Below, piece after piece: positions 59,355 to 64,000 of a stretch of DNA of 64,000 nt. Each line of letters opens with the position of its first letter. Positions within the stretch are counted from its first letter, which is position 1. A program made the position numbers and the translations under genes. Source of the stretch: Actinomucor elegans (lineage: Eukaryota > Mucoromycota > Mucoromycetes > Mucorales > Mucoraceae); the NCBI GenBank assembly GCA_026027325.1, contig JAMSLZ010000002.1, positions 496,001-560,000 on the forward strand. The letters are read 5' to 3'. The notes below the pieces were generated by a model. The model did no database searches and was not told where the DNA came from. It worked only from the letters and a program-made list of their open reading frames with translations.

Positions 59355-61000
59355 CTAGTGCGAATGATGGTGGTGATCATGTTCATGATGCTTAATTTGG
59401 TGAGATGCAGCAGGATCTTGCAGATAGATCATGACATCTTGAACATTTTCGCAGCTTTCTTTGACAGATGATCGAACCTGTTCTTCTAGCTGATAAGCCT
59501 TCTTCATAGGAATAGTAGGATTCAATTGCAATACTAGATCAATTTGATTAAAGGGCCCTAGTTTGCGTCCACGCACAGAGTGAAAATTGACTAGATCGCG
59601 TTCTTCTTTCTATTATACAACATGAGTACGTTCCCGTAAATGATGAACCTCATTATAACATACTTGAACTTTGGCTATAGCAGACTCAATGGACATTAAT
59701 TCATCCTGTGAAATACCTTTATCCATCAATTCTTTCATGGAGCTTCCTAACAAACCAACACTGCTTTTGACAAGCATACCTGATACGACAATACCGCCCA
59801 AAGGATCCAATACTGTCATACCAGCATAACTGCCAACAATAGCTACAAGTGCTACAGCACTAGAGTAAGCATCTGAACGGTGATGCCTAATCCCAACATG
59901 TTCAATATTGTATCGACTTGACAGTTTTGTTACTTACCATGCATTGGCTATTAATACCTCACTTCTTTCTGAAATACCAACCTTGATAGCTATTATCTGA
60001 TTAGTTATTGTCCTCTTTGATTTTCAATGTATTGGTACTTTACTCGCTCTGTATAGCCATTCTTTGATGACAACACTTGCTAATGCAAACCAAGCAGCAT
60101 TAGGATCCAATACGCCTCCATGGCCGTGACCGTGGCCATGGCCATGTATAGGTGAAGCAGCCACAGTAGCATGTTCAGCACCTGTATTACTAACAACCGC
60201 AGCCGCAGTTGCAGTGGCTGTACTGGAGACAAGGGGAGCCGAAGATTGAATGGTTGCCACCAAAAGATCAAATGAATGCCAACCAATACCAATTGCACCT
60301 ACTAGTAACAGCGAAGAAACTGTCACTGATCCAACAGTTTCAAATTTGCCTAATCAAAACCATATGAATTGAGATTAAAAAAAAATACCATTACTAGAAA
60401 AAAAAATCGTACCATATCCATAAGGATAGATGCTATCCGCAGGCTTTCTAGACATTTTGAAAGTATAAAGGGTTACAAAATCACTAAGCAAATCTATCAA
60501 GTAATCAATCATTCTGTATACACTTGTGTCTTTTTATCTTTACCACTAAAAGAATGAAGTGCCTCGGCCAACAGTGAAGCTGAATTCATAACCCTATTTT
60601 ATAAGCATTTAGTAACCGAAACACTACCATATCTTGTGCTAAATACCATCCAGCTACACCTTTTGTGATAGTCAACCCAACGTTGGAAGCCAGGCCTATG
60701 ACAGTGATACGCATACCTCGCTTGCCTATCAAACGAATCAATATAAAGCTTTCGTGTGGGGTTTTCCCGAGTCTTACCCGAGGTTTTTAATGAAGCGACA
60801 AGGTCTGCATCGTGATGGTGGTGATGTCCGTGTGTTCCATGTTGACGAATACCTCCAAGTGTAAGCTGTGTTACCTGAGAATAACGAGGTCTATAACCAA
60901 AGGCTTGCTGTGTAAGCATTCGTTTGGATATCAAAGCTGGAGTCAGGTAAGCGTTTCTTTTCGCTGTAGAAACGGCTAGTAAACGCGTACAGCCGAGCAT
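59355..61000 (-). CDS. Mitochondrial cation diffusion facilitator (MMT1/MMT2-like), with a frame problem at one junction
   Basis: Divalent metal (iron-type) transporter of the CDF family in the mitochondrial inner membrane. Eight exons on the minus strand: 60778-61000, 60628-60725, about 60544-60592, 60413-60493, 60044-60349, 59938-59989, 59664-59886 and 59355-59609. If the second junction is in frame the protein has 428 residues. It has a basic presequence, His-rich loops (HGHHHHHDAD, HGHGHGHGHG, C-terminal HHHHSH), and both metal-site motifs: EALHSFSD and AWHHRSDA. The RGRKLGPFNQIDLVLQL segment is the CDF cytoplasmic domain. The intron between exons 2 and 3 would be only 34 nt, and a canonical AG acceptor leaves one extra G, shifting the frame. 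Confidence 0.85.
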
Positions 61001-61194
61001 TTTACACTATTGGTTAAAAAAAAGAAGAAGAAAAAAAGAAAGTGATTGATAATATCGAATCCAAAAACCAAAAAGGGTCTGGTCATCCCAACTCGGTAAG
61101 TCGAAGACTGCTTTTTTTTTTACATACTATATATATATTTCCCCATATAATTATCAGTATTACGTCTTTTCTCTTTTCTACCTTTGCCTCAAAA
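61001..61194. promoter_or_regulatory. Divergent promoter, CDF transporter / 5-alpha-reductase-like
   Basis: A 194-bp gap between opposed start codons. It contains an A/G-rich tract on the left, a T10-type run, and TATATATATTT at about 61129-61140, a candidate TATA element for the plus-strand gene. Confidence 0.5.
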
Positions 61195-62021
61195 ATGAAT
61201 AGTACCATTGTAAGGTATTGGCTCAAGACTTCCACATACAATACAGCAGTAGGCATTTATGCCACCTTTCCCTTCTTGATGATACCAGCTTTATTCATGA
61301 TCAATGCACCCTACGGTAAATTTTCTTTGTGCATATTCAATAGAATACTTATGAAACAATAGGTAGATTTGCTGGTAAGCTCGGTATAGATTGGAGTGTG
61401 AAGGGTAAATGGGGTTGGTGCTTGATGGAAGTTGTATCTCCCATCATGTTTGCCACGTCTGCCATTCTAACTCGACCCACTTGGACACCATATCAAATAA
61501 TATTGACTTGCGCTTGGATGATCCATTATATCAATCGCAGTATTATTTATCCTTACCGCGCAACGTCTATGGCGCCTATTCATATATTTGCTTTTATATG
61601 CGCGACCTTTTTTAATGGATTGAATGGATTTACTAATGGCCTGTGGGTGGGTAGACATAGCAACGCTTTGACTCTACAGTTTTTCTTTGGTATTAGTGTC
61701 TGGGGAGCAGGATTTATCTCTAATGTTTATCATGATAACTTGCTATTCAAGTTACGTCTACATAAGAAAGAGACACAAAGGTATTTTATACCTTATGGTG
61801 GATTATTTGAATATGTCAGTTGTCCCAATTACTTTAGTGAATCTGTAGAATGGTTAGGATTCGCTATAGCCACTACATATAATAGCACTCCGGCGATCAT
61901 CTTTGTAGCTTCTACTATAGCCAACCTGTGGCCAAGAGCATGGCGAACTCATTCATGGTATAAAAATCAGTTTAAAGAGTATCCAAAGACAAGAAAAGCT
62001 ATTATTCCTTTTTTATTGTAG
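61195..62021 (+). CDS. Steroid 5-alpha-reductase-like membrane enzyme
   Basis: Integral membrane NADPH-dependent reductase of the 3-oxo-5-alpha-steroid 4-dehydrogenase superfamily. Two exons (61195-61315, 61363-62021) encode 259 residues with at least five hydrophobic segments. The C-terminal family signature is visible: PYGGLFEYVSCPNYFSES, followed by EWLGFAI and, near the end, HSWYKNQFKEYPKTRKA, which carries the conserved Lys-Tyr-Pro-x-x-Arg-x-x cofactor-side motif. The cluster HLLY-type LTCAWMIHYINRSIIYPY is also typical. Fungi use such proteins in polyprenol, very-long-chain lipid or sterol reduction; which one applies here is open. The stop lies inside the 3' end of the opposing Myb gene. 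Confidence 0.9.
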
Positions 62022-63042
62022 TAGTATCTGCTGCTTTAATCTTGCTCATCTTATTAAAGTGATTCCACATATCTCTAATCGCTCGATTTGACTTTAAATC
62101 CTCTTTTGTCTTGAGCATGTTTCTATTATTTTTCATGCACACCTTATATAGTTGCTCTTCTTCTTCTCTTGTCCATGGAGATTTATCGAGATTAGGCGCC
62201 AAAAAAGTATGATAGTGCTGTGAAAGATGTCGAGGTGTACGTTGAATACCAGTGACTTTGCAAATCACCGCAAAATTTTCCCCATACTTTTTGACAGCTT
62301 CCTTAATCAGTGCGTCTTCTTCAGCTGAAAATCTACCTTTTTTGACATCTGACATCTGCCAACGCCAACGTTCCAAGCACTGTCTTGGGGTACGCGATCC
62401 CATGAATTCGGCTACACGTTCCATGCCTTGATCTCCATACATAGCCATACAATGTTTAAGTTTTTCAGATTCCTCCTTAGTCCAACGGCCGTGCTTGATT
62501 CGAGGATCTAACGTGTGTTTATACGTCTGTCTAATCATAAATATGGGTCTTCGTCTCGGCAGTTGACTTTGAATCTCGTGCCAGTCCAATATATCCTGAA
62601 AGATCCTTCCTTTTCCTGCATTCTTTAATGCCTCCAATTCCTCTTTTTGCCAAGGTCCTCTTACGTATCCGTCTGTGAGTAAAGCATAGCGATTCATCAC
62701 GACGCTGGGTGAACGATTCACGAATTCGTTGGATATGGCAGTCCAGGATTTGCCCATGGTTTTAATCAATCGCATAAGCTTCTCGTCTTCTTCTTCCGTC
62801 CAAGGACATCGAGATCGCAATGAAGCTTCATTCGAGATTTTGAGAGCATTTTGACGTAGTACTTCGACAGGAAGTAAGCGGTTGCTTTTAACAGATTTCA
62901 CGTCGAGTTCTTTGTCTTTCAACTGAACAGTAGTGTGAAATGAAGCTAGATTTAGTTGTAATAAAGAAAGTCGACTGCATAAAGTGGATATATCTCCACG
63001 AAGGGTATGTCGTTTAATAGCTTGACTTATCAAGCTTGTCAT
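62002..63042 (-). CDS. Five-repeat Myb/SANT protein with mitochondrial-type leader
   Basis: A single frame of 346 residues. Five Myb-like repeats begin near residues 79, 129, 186, 236 and 290: CPWTEEEDEKLMRLIKTMGK, RGPWQKEELEALKNAG, HGRWTKEESEKLKHCMAMYG, KGRFSAEEDALIKEAVKKYG and SPWTREEEEQLYKVCMKN. Each is followed by Arg/Trp-rich recognition-helix sequence. The first ~40 residues are basic, Ser/Leu-rich and nearly free of acids (MTSLISQAIKRHTLRGD), as in mitochondrial presequences. A DNA-binding role is expected; location in mitochondria is inference. The stop codon overlaps the opposing 5-alpha-reductase-like coding end by 20 bp. Confidence 0.87.
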   Translation of the reverse strand: MTSLISQAIKRHTLRGDISTLCSRLSLLQLNLASFHTTVQLKDKELDVKSVKSNRLLPVEVLRQNALKISNEASLRSRCPWTEEEDEKLMRLIKTMGKSWTAISNEFVNRSPSVVMNRYALLTDGYVRGPWQKEELEALKNAGKGRIFQDILDWHEIQSQLPRRRPIFMIRQTYKHTLDPRIKHGRWTKEESEKLKHCMAMYGDQGMERVAEFMGSRTPRQCLERWRWQMSDVKKGRFSAEEDALIKEAVKKYGENFAVICKVTGIQRTPRHLSQHYHTFLAPNLDKSPWTREEEEQLYKVCMKNNRNMLKTKEDLKSNRAIRDMWNHFNKMSKIKAADTTTIKKE

Positions 63043-64000
63043 TTTGTATTGTTGTTTCGAGGAAAACCAAGTAGAAGAATAAGCCTGGGTTTTGACTAAT
63101 TTATATTCGACAGCAAATTTTGATTATTCAAACAGCGCACTCGCTTTAGCGAAGCCAATAACATGGATCGCGTCAGGTTTGGAGCCTTTGGATAATGAAA
63201 AGGCTAAATATGTAAATACTATATTGTATTTCATTTAAAAGCGTTGAGAAATGTTTAATAAAAGTTTAGTACAAGATCTTGATTGCTTACAGTAATCTAT
63301 TAAAACTTTCAAAAAAAAATAAAAAAAAAAAACGCGGATACATGTTTTACCATATCTAGAGTCATAGTTTTATTATAGATCATATTCATTGTATTCTTAT
63401 ATTATTGAAAAACGATACAAAGATGCACAATTAAGAATTGTTCTTGGATGTTATTTTTTTCGACTGATTTGAATCATCATTAATAAACGACAGTTTCTTC
63501 AAAATCATACAAAATATGTTAGTATTCCCAAGCAGTAATAAATCTACATTGATTATAAACCATAGTTTGAATGTGTCGTCTTGCTATAAGAAAAAAAAAC
63601 CAAAAATTGAAAATGTTGGCATTGAATAAATCTGCAAGTAGGATTGACTAGAAGTGAACTATATTATCATACTATTTGTCTATTCATTATGTATATCATG
63701 TAAGTATATATGCAAACATTGAAGCTCTCCAGCAGAGCCTTGTTAACTAATGGTTGGCTTATAAACAGTTGTAATGTCCAAATTTACCTTATCAAAGCCA
63801 ATAAAGAAACCAACTAGTATTCTGTATTTTATGAGCTTCTCGTTTCTACTATTCTCGTTAAAATGGCATTTTGTACCTTGTTTTTATATTACAGCTTGCG
63901 CTTTAGTTGTGCTGGATCCTGGAGCAGTAATAACAAGCTTAGTATTCACTTTTGAATCCACAAGAAAATTATAATGCTTTAGCTTGCTGATGAAAGAAAT
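63043..64000. other. AT-rich spacer at the window end
   Basis: The left part is the Myb gene promoter. The rest has A-rich runs near 63311-63332 and no recognised gene. The frame at 63774-63974 (+) is hydrophobic but matches nothing I know. Confidence 0.4.

Noticed and set aside
1..64000. CRISPR arrays, bacterial operons, prophage or rRNA genes
   Set aside because: None seen. Tandem arrays present are degenerate 20-40 bp units without spacer structure, and gene architecture is eukaryotic.

Overview
This window looks like nuclear DNA from a filamentous fungus, most likely Mucoromycota (Mucorales-like); that placement is an inference. The evidence is AT-rich spacers, compact genes cut by many GT-AG introns of roughly 40-80 nt, and a fungal gene set: Zn2Cys6 regulator, Pho85-type cyclin, PAS kinase, pantoate-beta-alanine ligase, ORM protein and MMT-type metal transporter. 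Every exon model was built by hand from splice signals and reading-frame continuity. No alignment, search or folding program was run, so family names rest on recognised motifs.

Layout, left to right. 1-1700 (+): 3' part of an FG nucleoporin (Nup49/Nup58 type). 5252-5694 (+): small Cys-rich protein. 6198-6746 (+): GFA/CENP-V-like zinc protein. 8214-9762 (+): 11-exon aldo-keto reductase, tail-to-tail with 9849-11870 (-), a PPR protein. 13206-15593 (+): acetoacetyl-CoA synthetase. 18304-21326 (+): PAS kinase. 23964-25191 (-): pantothenate synthetase, divergent from 25333-26024 (+), a TMEM70-like inner-membrane protein. 26536-29009 (+): PP2A B''-type subunit with EF hands. 29215-33206 (-): USP7/Ubp15-like deubiquitinase. 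40140-42022 (-): SRP72. 43365-43661 (-): small tail-anchored protein. 43830-44496 (-): ORM/ORMDL. 46465-47244 (-): Pcl-type cyclin. 50467-52953 (+): Zn2Cys6 transcription factor, tail-to-tail with 53066-54658 (-), a cytochrome P450. 59355-61000 (-): mitochondrial CDF metal transporter, divergent from 61195-62021 (+), a steroid 5-alpha-reductase-like enzyme, whose 3' end overlaps 62002-63042 (-), a five-repeat Myb protein with a mitochondrial-type leader.

Functionally this is ordinary housekeeping. Themes are mitochondrial proteins (PPR, TMEM70-like, MMT, Myb with presequence), lipid and CoA metabolism (acetoacetyl-CoA synthetase, pantothenate, ORM, 5-alpha-reductase-like, P450), and nutrient signalling (PAS kinase, Pho85-type cyclin, PP2A B'').

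The most unusual content is in the spacers. A 2.4-kb non-coding sequence occurs twice in direct orientation, 19.7 kb apart (36455-38816 and 56176-58542). The copies are over 99% identical by eye, and every substitution I found is a transition. Each copy carries a tRNA-like fold on the minus strand (perfect 7-bp acceptor stem and 5-bp T stem) beside a length-variable tail. A second, short, diverged repeat family with core GAGATTGGTCGAGAGATCT recurs in about ten spacers. Degenerate 21-23 bp arrays built on AAATCTC lie upstream of the deubiquitinase and ORM genes.
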